From: Prevotella sp.
GTDB taxonomy: Bacteria; Bacteroidota; Bacteroidia; Bacteroidales; Bacteroidaceae
Direction: 5' to 3'
Assembly: GCA_021204905.1 (NCBI GenBank)
Contig: JAJPYN010000018.1
Location: forward strand, 1-64,000
DNA length: 64,000 nt
Part shown: in pieces, positions 16,001-24,776 of the stretch
Position numbering within the stretch: position 1 is the stretch's first letter
Layout of the letters: each line of letters opens with the position of its first letter
Notes under the pieces: generated by a model
Database searches by the model: none
Told to the model about the DNA's origin: nothing
Seen by the model: the letters and a program-made list of their open reading frames with translations, nothing else
Made by a program: the position numbers and the translations under genes

Positions 16001-16399
16001 ATGAAGAAAGTCGCAATCCTTTTCTTGCTCGCCCTGACCACGGTCGGTCTGCACGCGGAGACGTATAAATATCTCGTCTTCACCACTGCGGAGGGCGACA
16101 TCGCAATGACTGCCGCGGGCACGCAGATCACGTTTGCCGACGGTAATCTCATCGCTGTGAACGGCGAAGAGACGCAGACCATTGCTCTCTCCTCGCTGAC
16201 GAAGTTCTGCTTCTCCAACGATGTGACGGGCATCCGTGCTGTCGTCTCCGCGCAAGGATTGGAGACGGTGGAGGTGTACAGCGTCTCGGGACAAAGCATG
16301 GGGCGCTTCTCTTACACTGCCGGCACGACGCTTCCGCTGGGCAAAGGCACGTATGTGGTTAAGGGCGACAACGGGACGAAGAAAATTGTTGTGAAATGA
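16001..16399 (+). CDS. Small exported protein with T9SS-type C-terminal sorting domain
   Basis: 132 aa. The signal peptide is MKKVAILFLLALTTVGLHA. A short beta-rich part follows (YKYLVFTTAEGDIAMTAAGT). From about residue 75 there is a sorting domain of the TIGR04183 style: GLETVEVYSVSGQSMGRFSY, then GKGTYVVKGDNGTKKIVVK. Almost the whole mature protein is therefore targeting domain plus a small N-terminal module. Its stop overlaps the next ATG (ATGATGA at 16396-16402), indicating translational coupling to the beta-helix protein. Possibly a partner or anchor for that protein; this is inference. Confidence 0.75.
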   Translation: MKKVAILFLLALTTVGLHAETYKYLVFTTAEGDIAMTAAGTQITFADGNLIAVNGEETQTIALSSLTKFCFSNDVTGIRAVVSAQGLETVEVYSVSGQSMGRFSYTAGTTLPLGKGTYVVKGDNGTKKIVVK

Positions 16400-17772
16400 T
16401 GAAACGCGCACTTCCTTTTTTCTTGCTCCTGATTGCTGCCGGCACGACGGCACAGACGCTGAATGTGAATACGGGGCAGGTAACCTACGCCTATCCCGCG
16501 GATGAGCTCGGCGATGTAACGGTGGCCGAAACGGAGCTCACCATCGCCGGCACGACCTACGCCGTGGCGGACATCAGCTCGATGGCAGTCGATACTGTCG
16601 CGGTGGCCGACAACACGGTGAGCGTCGTTTACAATGATGACGCTGCATCGGTGGTCATCGCGGGCAACCTCGCCGGCATCGTTTCTGCTGCTGTCGACGG
16701 CGCACACGTAACGCTTCTGCAAGGTGATGCCACTGATGAAATCACATACACATTAAGCGGCAGCTCGAGCGACGGCTCGCTTTATATGGACGGCAGCCTG
16801 AAAGCAACATTCGTTCTCGACGGCGTAACGCTCAGCAATCCCGACTCCGCAGCCATCAATATTCAGGACGGCAAGCGCATCGCCATCGAATTAGCTGACG
16901 GCACAACGAGCACCTTGACCGACGGCTTGACGGGCGACGACGACGGTTCCGACGCGCATAAGGCCTGCCTCTACGTGCAAGGCCATACCGAGTTCAGCGG
17001 CGCCGGCGAGCTCGTTGTCAACGGCAATGTCAAGCACGGGCTGACCTCACACGAGTATTGCCTGCTCAAAAAGTCGGTCGGCGCCATCACAATCAACTCG
17101 GCAAACGACGGCTTCCACGTAGACCAGTACTACGAGCAGCGCGGAGGCGAGATCACTGTCAACTCGAAGGGCGACGGCATAGATGTTTCCGCCACCGACG
17201 AAAAGACCGACGAGTACAACGGACAGATAATCATCTCCGGCGGCACGCTCACGGCAACGGTAACGGGCGATACTTCCTACGCGATGAAGTGCGATTCGAC
17301 GTTCACCATGTCCGACGGCACGGTGAAGCTCCTTGCTACCGGCGACGGCGGCCGCGCGCTTAATGTGAACGGTTCGGCAAGCATCTCCGGCGGTTACATC
17401 GAAGGCGTAACCATGGGCGGCATCTACGACGAGGATGGACCTGACGAGAAGAAGCCGCACGCTATGGCTGTCGACGAGGATGTAACGTTCACCGGCGGCG
17501 AGATTTATTTCGCTTCGATGAGCAATAAAGGCTTTAAGATTGACGGCACGTTCCTCATCAACGGCGGCACGATATTGGGCATTGGCGGCAAGGAGGCGGA
17601 CACTCCGTCGAGCGACAGCCAGCAGGTGTTTAAGACCTATTCCAAGCAGACTGATTTGAGCGGAGAAGTTACTTACGACGATGTGGTTTTCACCCTTCCG
17701 ACCGGGTTTGAGATTAGCAGCAAGGGTTACGTACTTGTTTCCCGCGCAGGCCTCACCGCTGATTCTGAATAA
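16396..17772 (+). CDS. Carbohydrate-binding Cthe_2159-like beta-helix exported protein
   Basis: 458 aa (MMKRALPFFLLLIAAGTTAQ signal; the second Met at 16399 is an alternative start). The N-terminal segment resembles the small protein encoded just upstream (an N-terminal module of the LNVNTGQVTYAYPADELG type). From about residue 120 the sequence follows the Cthe_2159/DUF4353 pattern of right-handed beta-helix repeats rich in Gly and Asp: LDGVTLSNPDSAAINIQDGK, KHGLTSHEYCLLKKSVGAIT, INSANDGFHVDQYY, NGQIIISGGTLTATVTGD. Cthe_2159 itself binds acidic polysaccharides and calcium; binding here is inferred. Unlike its neighbours it lacks an obvious sorting tail (ends LVSRAGLTADSE). Last gene of the cassette. 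Confidence 0.82.
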   Translation: MMKRALPFFLLLIAAGTTAQTLNVNTGQVTYAYPADELGDVTVAETELTIAGTTYAVADISSMAVDTVAVADNTVSVVYNDDAASVVIAGNLAGIVSAAVDGAHVTLLQGDATDEITYTLSGSSSDGSLYMDGSLKATFVLDGVTLSNPDSAAINIQDGKRIAIELADGTTSTLTDGLTGDDDGSDAHKACLYVQGHTEFSGAGELVVNGNVKHGLTSHEYCLLKKSVGAITINSANDGFHVDQYYEQRGGEITVNSKGDGIDVSATDEKTDEYNGQIIISGGTLTATVTGDTSYAMKCDSTFTMSDGTVKLLATGDGGRALNVNGSASISGGYIEGVTMGGIYDEDGPDEKKPHAMAVDEDVTFTGGEIYFASMSNKGFKIDGTFLINGGTILGIGGKEADTPSSDSQQVFKTYSKQTDLSGEVTYDDVVFTLPTGFEISSKGYVLVSRAGLTADSE

Positions 17773-17798
17773 GCTTTTGTTTCCGGCTAAAAATTATC

Positions 17799-17845
17799 AT
17801 TCGCAAGGTGTTCCTTTTCCGGGGCGCTTTGCGAATCGATTTTTA
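17799..17845 (+). terminator. Strong hairpin terminator between the surface cassette and pnuC
   Basis: ATTCGCAAGGTGTTCC (17799-17814) pairs along all 16 positions, four of them G.U, with GGGGCGCTTTGCGAAT (17821-17836) around a 6-nt loop. CGATTTTTAT follows. The pnuC start codon is only about 10-18 bp downstream, so it could also act as an attenuator of pnuC. Confidence 0.8.
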
Positions 17846-17854
17846 TAAACGGCT

Positions 17855-18613
17855 ATGAACAAATACCTCTACACGCTGCGCCAAGGCATCGTTACTCTCA
17901 CGCCTTTCGAGACGCTCCTGCTCGCGGCGATACTGCTTCTGTCGATTGCCTCCTTCATCATTAAGGGCGAGTTTGCCGTCAACAACCTCATCGCCTGCAT
18001 CTCCGCCACGCTCGGCGTGTTCTGCGTGGTGCTGGGCGCAAAGGGGTCGATGGCGAACTGGATTTTCGGTACGGTGGAGTGTGTGCTGTATTCCTACATT
18101 GCGCTGTCGGGGCATATCTACGGTGATGCTTTGCAGCGGCTGTTCTATACGCTGCCGATGCAGTTCGTCGGATGGCACCTGTGGAGCAAACGGAAGCGGA
18201 ATAACGCCGCGGTGCAGATTAAGACGCGCTATATGACGTGGCGCGTACGCGGGTTTTACTTCTTATTAATGCTCGCGCTCATCCTCGCCTTCGGCTATTT
18301 CTTAAAGTTCGCCGGGCCGCACCTGACCAGCTTTTTCGAGTATATGCACTTCCACGTTCAGCCCAACTACACCAACGAATTGCAGCTGTGGCTCGACGCG
18401 GCGACGACGATACTGTTCCTCGTAACGATGTTCATATCCACCAAGGCGTATGTCGAGCAGTGGTATCTGTGGCTGGTCATCAATGTCTTCTCAATCGTGA
18501 TATGGGCGCTCTCGAAGACGGATTTCTCGTTTATGACCGTTGCGAAATATTCCGTCTACCTCGTCAACACGTTCTACGGCATCTATATGTGGAACAAGTT
18601 GAGCAAGGCGTAA
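17855..18613 (+). CDS. pnuC: PnuC-family nicotinamide riboside / vitamin transporter
   Basis: 252 aa with about seven hydrophobic helices (for example TPFETLLLAAILLLSIASFI, LIACISATLGVFCVVLGAKG, WLDAATTILFLVTMFISTKA). The PnuC signature region is present (GSMANWIFGTVECVLYSYIA and VEQWYLWLVINVFSIVIW). PnuC proteins facilitate uptake of nicotinamide riboside across the inner membrane, while relatives move other vitamins such as thiamine, so the substrate is not certain. No thiamine-pathway gene or recognisable riboswitch is adjacent. The gene sits directly behind a strong terminator hairpin and faces rpsO, with a shared bidirectional terminator. Confidence 0.85.
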   Translation: MNKYLYTLRQGIVTLTPFETLLLAAILLLSIASFIIKGEFAVNNLIACISATLGVFCVVLGAKGSMANWIFGTVECVLYSYIALSGHIYGDALQRLFYTLPMQFVGWHLWSKRKRNNAAVQIKTRYMTWRVRGFYFLLMLALILAFGYFLKFAGPHLTSFFEYMHFHVQPNYTNELQLWLDAATTILFLVTMFISTKAYVEQWYLWLVINVFSIVIWALSKTDFSFMTVAKYSVYLVNTFYGIYMWNKLSKA

Positions 18614-18642
18614 CGCGCCGCTAACCTCAAGCAAACATAATA

Positions 18643-18678
18643 AACCCCGAAATCCAAGCTGAACTTCGGGGCTTTTTC
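18643..18678. terminator. Bidirectional terminator between pnuC and rpsO
   Basis: CCCCGAA (18645-18651) pairs with TTCGGGG (18665-18671), followed by CTTTTTCTTT on the plus strand. An A-rich flank makes it usable on the minus strand after rpsO. Confidence 0.8.
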
Positions 18679-18703
18679 TTTGCGTATTCTTTTGCCTGAG
18701 AGC

Positions 18704-18979
18704 TTATCTGCGCAGACCCAACGCCTTGATGATGGCACGATAGCGCTCGATGTCGCGGTCGTAGAGGTAATCGAGGAGCGCGCGCCGTTTGCCGACGAGC
18801 TTGGTCAGCGAGCGTGCCGTAACGTGATCCTTACGATGCGTCTTGAGGTGCTCCGTCAGGTGTTTGATACGATAAGAGAACAACGCCACCTGGCTCTCCG
18901 GCGACCCCGTGTCCGTCGCATTGCCGTTCTTGCTGTACTCATTGAAGAGTTCGGCTTTCTTTGCTTGGTCTAAATACAT
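18704..18979 (-). CDS. rpsO: 30S ribosomal protein S15
   Basis: 91 aa, close to the usual 89. Characteristic S15 features are [40 protein letters not shown], and [20 protein letters not shown] followed by KALGLRR. It binds 16S rRNA early in assembly of the small-subunit platform. Monocistronic here, with its own promoter (19124-19093, minus strand) and the bidirectional terminator downstream. A promoter-to-start distance of over 100 nt leaves room for a leader, and S15 mRNA leaders are often autoregulated, but I could not identify a known structure. Confidence 0.97.
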   Translation of the reverse strand: MYLDQAKKAELFNEYSKNGNATDTGSPESQVALFSYRIKHLTEHLKTHRKDHVTARSLTKLVGKRRALLDYLYDRDIERYRAIIKALGLRR

Positions 18980-19092
18980 TTTCGTTTCGCGGTGATTGGG
19001 ATTAACGTATCACATCTTGCTGTCGACATCACGCCTTATCACCATCGGCGGCACAACGTTCGGATGCGTGATTTCCGGGTTGAAATCGGGCG

Positions 19093-19124
19093 CAAAGGTA
19101 GGGATTTCTTCCAAACGTTGCAAA
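19093..19124 (-). promoter_or_regulatory. Consensus promoter of rpsO
   Basis: Minus strand: TTTG (19124-19121), 20-bp spacer, TACCTTTG (19100-19093). Exact match to the Bacteroidetes -33/-7 consensus. Confidence 0.8.
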
Positions 19125-19194
19125 AAATCGACATTTTTTCATTCCGGCAAGGCCGTTTGTCGGCGATTAATGCTCGTCGCGCGCGGAATATGCT

Positions 19195-19202
19195 TATTTT
19201 TG
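19195..19202 (+). promoter_or_regulatory. Probable -7 element for the efflux operon
   Basis: TATTTTTG matches TAnnTTTG and lies 30 bp before the adaptor ATG. No good TTTG was found at -33, so confidence is modest. Confidence 0.4.
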
Positions 19203-19231
19203 CCGGTGATTTGAAAGAAAAAATTGCTTTT

Positions 19232-20296
19232 ATGAAAAAGAATATCATATTGCCGGCGGTCGTCATCAGCCTGTTGACGGCGTCGTGCGGCGGCTCGGGG
19301 CAACAGGAAAGCGAGCGCGAGGTGGCGGTGAAGACCGTCAAGGTGTCGTCAGAGCTGTCGCTGGAAGGCGTCGCATATAGCGGCACGATAGAGGAGATGA
19401 CCGGTACGGCGCTGAGCTTCGGCAGTGCGGGCACCATCGCCACAATGAGCGTGCGCGAGGGGATGACCGTAGCGAAAGGCCAGGTTTTAGCCACGCTCGA
19501 CGGCAAGACGCAGGCAAACATGCTCGCTTCGGCACATTCCGCCACGGTCATCGCGCAGCAGGAGCTGAGCAGGGCCGAGGACACTTACGCCCGAATGAAA
19601 ACCCTTCACGACGCGGGCAGTCTGGCGGAGATGAAGTGGATCGAAGTGGAGACGGGCTTGGCGCAGGCAAAGGCGGCTGTCGAAGCTGCTCAGGCGCAGG
19701 AGGCAATCGCCGCGAAGGGGTCGTCGGACACCAACCTTACCGCGCCCTTTGCGGGGTTCGTGGCAACGAAAATGGCGGATATAGGGCAGCAAGTGGTGCC
19801 GGGCACGCCTGTCGTGAGGCTCGTTGACATCGACCGCGTGAAGGCGAAATTCAGCGTCGGAGAGACGGAGGTAGGCTCGCTGAGCGTCGGTCAGACGATG
19901 GCGGTGCGTATCGCCACACTCGACGGAGCGGTGTTCGAGGGGCGCATCAGTGACAAGAGCGTCAGCGCGGACCCTATCTCGCGCAGCTATGACGTCAGCG
20001 TCTTGATAGACAACAGCGGACATCGCATACTGCCGGGCATGCTGTGTGAGGCGGCTGCAACGTCGGCGACGGGCGAGAAAACCATTGCCGTGCCGTCGCA
20101 GGTGGTGTCGATCGACGAGACGAACCGCCGGTATGTGTGGTGCGTCAGCGGCGGCAAGGCGACGAAGAAATATGTTACGTTGGGACGCAACGCAGGCGAC
20201 AAGGTGGTTGTTACCGACGGTCTGGCGGACGGCGACGAGGTGATCACCGACGGCAGACAGAAGGTGTGGGAAGGCGCGACGTGTAAAACGGAATAA
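19232..20296 (+). CDS. RND efflux periplasmic adaptor (membrane fusion protein), lipoprotein
   Basis: 354 aa from ATG 19232; the ORF-track start at 18992 crosses the rpsO promoter region and is rejected. The lipoprotein signal is MKKNIILPAVVISLLTASCG (Cys19). Adaptor features are a biotinyl-lipoyl half (GSAGTIATMSVREGMTVAKG, QVLATLDGKTQ), an alpha-hairpin (about 90-150), the second lipoyl half (NLTAPFAGFVATKMADIGQQ), and beta-barrel and membrane-proximal domains (GMLCEAAATSATGEKTIAVP). It bridges the inner-membrane pump encoded next with a TolC-like channel. First gene of a three-gene efflux operon; transported substrates cannot be inferred. Confidence 0.93.
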   Translation: MKKNIILPAVVISLLTASCGGSGQQESEREVAVKTVKVSSELSLEGVAYSGTIEEMTGTALSFGSAGTIATMSVREGMTVAKGQVLATLDGKTQANMLASAHSATVIAQQELSRAEDTYARMKTLHDAGSLAEMKWIEVETGLAQAKAAVEAAQAQEAIAAKGSSDTNLTAPFAGFVATKMADIGQQVVPGTPVVRLVDIDRVKAKFSVGETEVGSLSVGQTMAVRIATLDGAVFEGRISDKSVSADPISRSYDVSVLIDNSGHRILPGMLCEAAATSATGEKTIAVPSQVVSIDETNRRYVWCVSGGKATKKYVTLGRNAGDKVVVTDGLADGDEVITDGRQKVWEGATCKTE

Positions 20297-20315
20297 CCGG
20301 CAGACGGGTTAAGAT

Positions 20316-23300
20316 ATGGAGCAGGATAATTCCCGGAAGACGAATATCGTGGATTGGGCGATGACGAACCACCGCGTCGTCATCCTGATAGTGTGCTGTC
20401 TGATTGCATTCGGCATGTATTCGCTGGGCAAGATGAACAAGAACGAGTTCCCGGACTTCACCATTCGCCAGGGCGTAGTTGTGGCGGTGTGTCCCGGCAT
20501 GACGGCGCGGGAGACGGAGGAGCAGGTAACGAAGAAGCTCGAAGACTATATTTTCAGTTATAAGGAGGTAAGAAAGGAGAAGACGAAATCGGTCAGCCGG
20601 CACGGCATGAGTATCATCCAAATTGAGCTGAACGCCGATTTCAACGACAAAGACCTGTTTTGGAGCAAGTTCAAACACGGCATCGAGGCGTTTAAGAGCA
20701 CTCTGCCGAACGGCGTGGTAGCTGTTGTGGTGAACGATGATTTCGGCGATACGTCGGCGGTATTGCTGTCGATGGAGAGTACCGATAAGTCGTATCGGGA
20801 GTTGTCGGACCTGATGGACGATCTGCAAGACCGTCTGCGCACGGTGGAGGCGATCGGACGTATGAAGGTCTTGGGCATGGCGAAGGAGCAGGTGAGCGTC
20901 TACATTGACAACGCCCGTCTGTCGCACTACGGCATCCCGTTCGAGACTTTGGCGCTCACGCTATATACGAAAGGGTTCACCACAACCGCCGGCACGCTGC
21001 GGCAAGACGGCTACAACAGTCCCGTCAGAGTGGCGCGGTCGATGAACGTGGAGGCGGATGTGGAAAATCTGATTGTCTACTCCTCGCCGACGGGAGAGAT
21101 GGTCCGCATGCGCGATATCGGCGATGTCAGACGCGAATATGCACCCTTGAAATCGATGGTAACCACCAACGGCAAGAAGGCGCTGGTGTTGAGCGTGGAG
21201 ATGAAACAGGGGCGCAGCATCACCGAGATGGGCAGCCATATCAACAAAATATTAAGCTCTTTCGAAGAGACAATGCCGAAAGATGTCAGCCTTACGAAGA
21301 TTACCGACCAGCCGAAGGTGGTAGGCGACAGCGTTACGAACTTCCTTAAAGAGCTGCTCATTGCCGTCGTTGCGGTGATGATTGTGGTGATGTTGCTGCT
21401 GCCGTTCCGCGTGGCCGCCATCGCCTCGTCCGCCATACCCATCACCATCTTCACGTCGTTGGGGTTGTTTTATATCTTCAAAATTGAGCTGAACACCGTT
21501 ACGCTTGCGGCGCTGATCGCAACGCTGGGAATGATTGTTGACGACACGATAGTCATCATCGACGGATATATCGAGGGTATCAATGCCGGCAGGCCCCGCG
21601 CAGAGTCGGCGGTGAAGAGCGCGCGCCATTTCTTCATGAGCATTCTCACCGCCACGCTGTCCATCTCGATAACGTTCTTTCCGTTCCTCCTTACGATAAA
21701 AGGCACCCTGCGCGATTTCCTTCTTGCTTTCCCCTACGCGATAACGATAGTGCTGCTGGTGTCGCTCGTCGTGGCGGAACTTGTGATTCCGTTCTTCCTG
21801 TATTTCTTCGTGCGCAAACCGGCGGCAAAGGAGAAGGACGGCGAGCAGACGGCGCTGCGGGCGTTCGACAACTGGCTGCAGACGGGGTATAACCGCCTGA
21901 TCGACGTGTGTTTCAAACATCCTTATGCCACGCTCGCGACAGGCGTGTGCAGCGTCATCATAGGCATCGTGCTGATGCAGTTTATACCGATACGCCTCAT
22001 GCCTGTGGCCGACCGCAACCAGTTCGCGCTTGAGATTTACCTGCCCACGGGCACGCCCCTTGCACGAACCGCCGCGGTGGCCGACAGTATTGAAAACATC
22101 CTGCACGGCGACGAGAGGGTAACATCCATATCCTCGTTCAAGGGGATGGCGTCGCCGCGCTTCCAAATGACCTACGCCCCGCAGTTCGGTGACGAGAGCT
22201 TCGCGCAGTTTGTGGTGAACACCAAGAGCAATAAGGCCACCGAGGAGGTGCTCGACAAATTTTGGACGCTGCACGATATGTTCCCCGATGCCTACCTGCG
22301 TTTCAAACAGTTGGCCTACGGCATAGAGGAGAACCCCATAGAGGTGCGCCTCGCCGGTTTCGACTATGAGGCCCTGCGCGCGGCGGCGGACACGATAACC
22401 GCCCTTATGAGGCGCGACAGCAAGTTATGGCTTGTGCGCCCCGACACGAACGAACCGTTGATGGCCACGCTCGTCAGCCTCGACGAGGACAAGGCGGGCA
22501 GGTTGGGCGTGAGCAACGCGGGCGTGGAGATGACCCTCGCCAGCCGTTATATGAGCGACGGCATCCACGTCGGTACGCTGTGGGACGGCGACTACGACAT
22601 TGACGTGTGCATGAAAAGCACTAATGCCGACTCCGCCACGGTCAATGCTCTCAACGAGGAGATGATCCCCGTCATGGGCGGACTGAGGAGCGTGCCGCTG
22701 AGGACTTTCGCCACGGTGAGCAGCGACTACGAGGACGGGCAGATACCCCATCGCAACGGCATCCCGGCCATCACCGTCAAGGCGGAGGTGGTGCGCGGGG
22801 AGAACGTGCTGGCCGAGACATCACGTCTGCAAAAGCAGATTGCGGCGACAGCCCTGCCGGAAGGGGTGAGCGTTACCTACGGCGGCGAATTGGAGAACAC
22901 TAACGAGAACCTGCCGAATATGGTGGCGGCCTTGGGCATCTCGGTGATGATAATATTCTTCATCCTTCTCGGTCATTTCAAATGCATCAACATCCCCTTG
23001 CTGCTGCTCGTCGGCCTGTCGCTGACACTCTTCGGCACCGTCGCGAGCGTGTTCCTGCAAGGGACCGACTTCGGCATAACGTCGTTCCTCGGGGTCATCT
23101 CGCTGATGGGTATCCTCGTGAGGAACACCATCATCATGTTCGACTATGCCAACGAGCTGCTGCGCGAAGGGAGCATGCCCGTGAGGGAGGCCGTACTGCA
23201 AAGCGCGAAACGCCGAATGCACCCCATATTCCTCACGTCGATAGCCGCGTCGATGGGCGTCATCCCGATGATTCTGGGCGGCTCGGGGCTCTGGCGGCCG

Positions 23301-23396
23301 ATGGGCGCAATCATCTGCTACGGCACGCTCATCACGATGGTTTTCATCCTCACCGTGCTGCCGATAGCATATTGGAAAATTCTCAAACACGACTGA
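20316..23396 (+). CDS. RND-superfamily efflux pump permease (AcrB/HAE family)
   Basis: 1026 aa, typical AcrB size. TM1 is at about 15-35 (WAMTNHRVVILIVCCLIAFG), followed by a large porter loop, TM2-TM6 around 335-490 with the proton-relay pair in TLGMIVDDTIVIIDGYIEGI, a second porter loop, and TM8-TM12 (LGVISLMGILVRNTIIMFDY, LTSIAASMGVIPMILGGSGL). Proton-driven export of small hydrophobic compounds is the family role. It follows the adaptor by 19 bp, and the TolC gene follows after a single base, so the three are one operon. The sequence is of the hydrophobe/amphiphile class rather than the metal CusA type (no Met triads seen). Confidence 0.94.
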   Translation: MEQDNSRKTNIVDWAMTNHRVVILIVCCLIAFGMYSLGKMNKNEFPDFTIRQGVVVAVCPGMTARETEEQVTKKLEDYIFSYKEVRKEKTKSVSRHGMSIIQIELNADFNDKDLFWSKFKHGIEAFKSTLPNGVVAVVVNDDFGDTSAVLLSMESTDKSYRELSDLMDDLQDRLRTVEAIGRMKVLGMAKEQVSVYIDNARLSHYGIPFETLALTLYTKGFTTTAGTLRQDGYNSPVRVARSMNVEADVENLIVYSSPTGEMVRMRDIGDVRREYAPLKSMVTTNGKKALVLSVEMKQGRSITEMGSHINKILSSFEETMPKDVSLTKITDQPKVVGDSVTNFLKELLIAVVAVMIVVMLLLPFRVAAIASSAIPITIFTSLGLFYIFKIELNTVTLAALIATLGMIVDDTIVIIDGYIEGINAGRPRAESAVKSARHFFMSILTATLSISITFFPFLLTIKGTLRDFLLAFPYAITIVLLVSLVVAELVIPFFLYFFVRKPAAKEKDGEQTALRAFDNWLQTGYNRLIDVCFKHPYATLATGVCSVIIGIVLMQFIPIRLMPVADRNQFALEIYLPTGTPLARTAAVADSIENILHGDERVTSISSFKGMASPRFQMTYAPQFGDESFAQFVVNTKSNKATEEVLDKFWTLHDMFPDAYLRFKQLAYGIEENPIEVRLAGFDYEALRAAADTITALMRRDSKLWLVRPDTNEPLMATLVSLDEDKAGRLGVSNAGVEMTLASRYMSDGIHVGTLWDGDYDIDVCMKSTNADSATVNALNEEMIPVMGGLRSVPLRTFATVSSDYEDGQIPHRNGIPAITVKAEVVRGENVLAETSRLQKQIAATALPEGVSVTYGGELENTNENLPNMVAALGISVMIIFFILLGHFKCINIPLLLLVGLSLTLFGTVASVFLQGTDFGITSFLGVISLMGILVRNTIIMFDYANELLREGSMPVREAVLQSAKRRMHPIFLTSIAASMGVIPMILGGSGLWRPMGAIICYGTLITMVFILTVLPIAYWKILKHD

Positions 23397-23397
23397 T

Positions 23398-24687
23398 ATG
23401 AAAAAAAACAGTATATACGCCGCGCTGTTTGCCCTTCTTGCCTTATGGCCCGCCCTTTCTACGGCGCAGGAACGCACCGCATTGACCCTCGACGAGTGTA
23501 TCGACCTTGCGCTCGACAATAACATCCTTGTCCGCACGGCACAGCTGGCGGAGCAACAGGCGATAGAAAAGAAACGGGAGGTGTTCACCACCTTTTTCCC
23601 CACCATTGCGGCAAGCGGCGGACTGATGGACATAAACCGCGACCTGCTCGACATCAGCCTTATGGGGATGCCGATACAGTATGTCAAGTCGGGCAATTTC
23701 GCGCTGGCGAGCGCCGTGCAGCCTGTTTTCGCGGGCGGACAGATTATCAACGGCAACAAGAAAGCGCGCCTCGGCGTGGACGTGAGCAAGCTCCAACACG
23801 AGCAAAGCAAAGACGAGGTGAGGCTTACGACGGAGAGATACTATTGGAACGTGGTGATGCTGGAGAACAAGCTCGTTACTATCGACGCGCTCGACAGCAT
23901 GCTCTCCCGTCTGCTGACCGATGTTACGCTCGCCGTGAAAGTCGGCGTGAAGATGCAAAACGACCTGTTGCAGGTGCAGCTGAAGCAGAACGAGGTGGCT
24001 GCCGACCGTCTTAAAGCGGAGAACATGCTTGCCACGAGCCGCGCCTTACTGGCGCAATACATCGGTGCGGATAGCGTCGACGTGGCGCCGGACGTGGACT
24101 TCGACCGTCTCCCGCCTTTCCCCGTGGAGATCAAAAGAGACCATGAAAGCGTGCTGCAAGGGACGAAAGAGTACCGTCTGTTAGAAAAGAACGTCGAGGC
24201 AAAACGCCTTGACAAGCGCATAGAAACGGGTAAGCACATGCCCACACTCGCCGTCGCCGCGGGGCTGATGAGCCACAATCTGATCGACGGACGACAGAAC
24301 CTCGCTGCCATATACGCCACGCTGACCGTGCCGCTGAGCGACTGGTGGGGCGGCGCACATGCCATCAAACGCCTCAAATACGAACAGGATATTGCGCAGG
24401 AGCAGCTCGACGACAATGCCCAACTGCTGCTCATAAGCATGCAGAACCAATGGAACGCCGTCGAAGAGGCGTACAAAGAATTGGCATTAGCGCAGAAATC
24501 GGTGGGTCAGAGCAAGGAGAACCTTCGGCTCAACAACGACTATTACCGCGCCGGCACGACACCCCTGTCCGACCTCTTGCAGGCGCAGACGCTCTTCCAG
24601 CAGTCCGCAGACGGATATATTGAGGCGGTGGCAGGCTACCGTCTCGCCGTGGCACAATACCGCGCGGCAACCTCCACGGCGGAGTAA
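23398..24687 (+). CDS. TolC-family outer membrane efflux channel
   Basis: 429 aa with a signal peptide (MKKNSIYAALFALLALWPALSTAQ). Two internally repeated helical halves begin with LTLDECIDLALDNNILVRTA and EYRLLEKNVEAKRLDKRIET. Long coiled coils (LENKLVTIDALDSMLSRLLT) and strand residues such as ATLTVPLSDWWGGAHAIKRL are as in OEP family members. It trimerises in the outer membrane as the exit duct of the RND pump encoded upstream. The start lies one base after the permease stop (tgaTatg), indicating coupling. Confidence 0.92.
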   Translation: MKKNSIYAALFALLALWPALSTAQERTALTLDECIDLALDNNILVRTAQLAEQQAIEKKREVFTTFFPTIAASGGLMDINRDLLDISLMGMPIQYVKSGNFALASAVQPVFAGGQIINGNKKARLGVDVSKLQHEQSKDEVRLTTERYYWNVVMLENKLVTIDALDSMLSRLLTDVTLAVKVGVKMQNDLLQVQLKQNEVAADRLKAENMLATSRALLAQYIGADSVDVAPDVDFDRLPPFPVEIKRDHESVLQGTKEYRLLEKNVEAKRLDKRIETGKHMPTLAVAAGLMSHNLIDGRQNLAAIYATLTVPLSDWWGGAHAIKRLKYEQDIAQEQLDDNAQLLLISMQNQWNAVEEAYKELALAQKSVGQSKENLRLNNDYYRAGTTPLSDLLQAQTLFQQSADGYIEAVAGYRLAVAQYRAATSTAE

Positions 24688-24730
24688 GCCGCACCCGGCA
24701 GCCATAGCAACTTTTCCGCCCTGCAAAATC

Positions 24731-24757
24731 TTTGTTCTTCTTATTTTATTACCTTTG
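24731..24757 (+). promoter_or_regulatory. Probable promoter of typA
   Basis: TACCTTTG (24750-24757) is a perfect -7 element. A TTTG sits at 24731-24734, but the 15-bp spacer is shorter than the usual 19-21, so the -33 assignment is uncertain. CAGGAG lies just before the ATG, an unusual Shine-Dalgarno-like match in this window. Confidence 0.5.
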
Positions 24758-24776
24758 CAGACGAAACACAGGAGTT

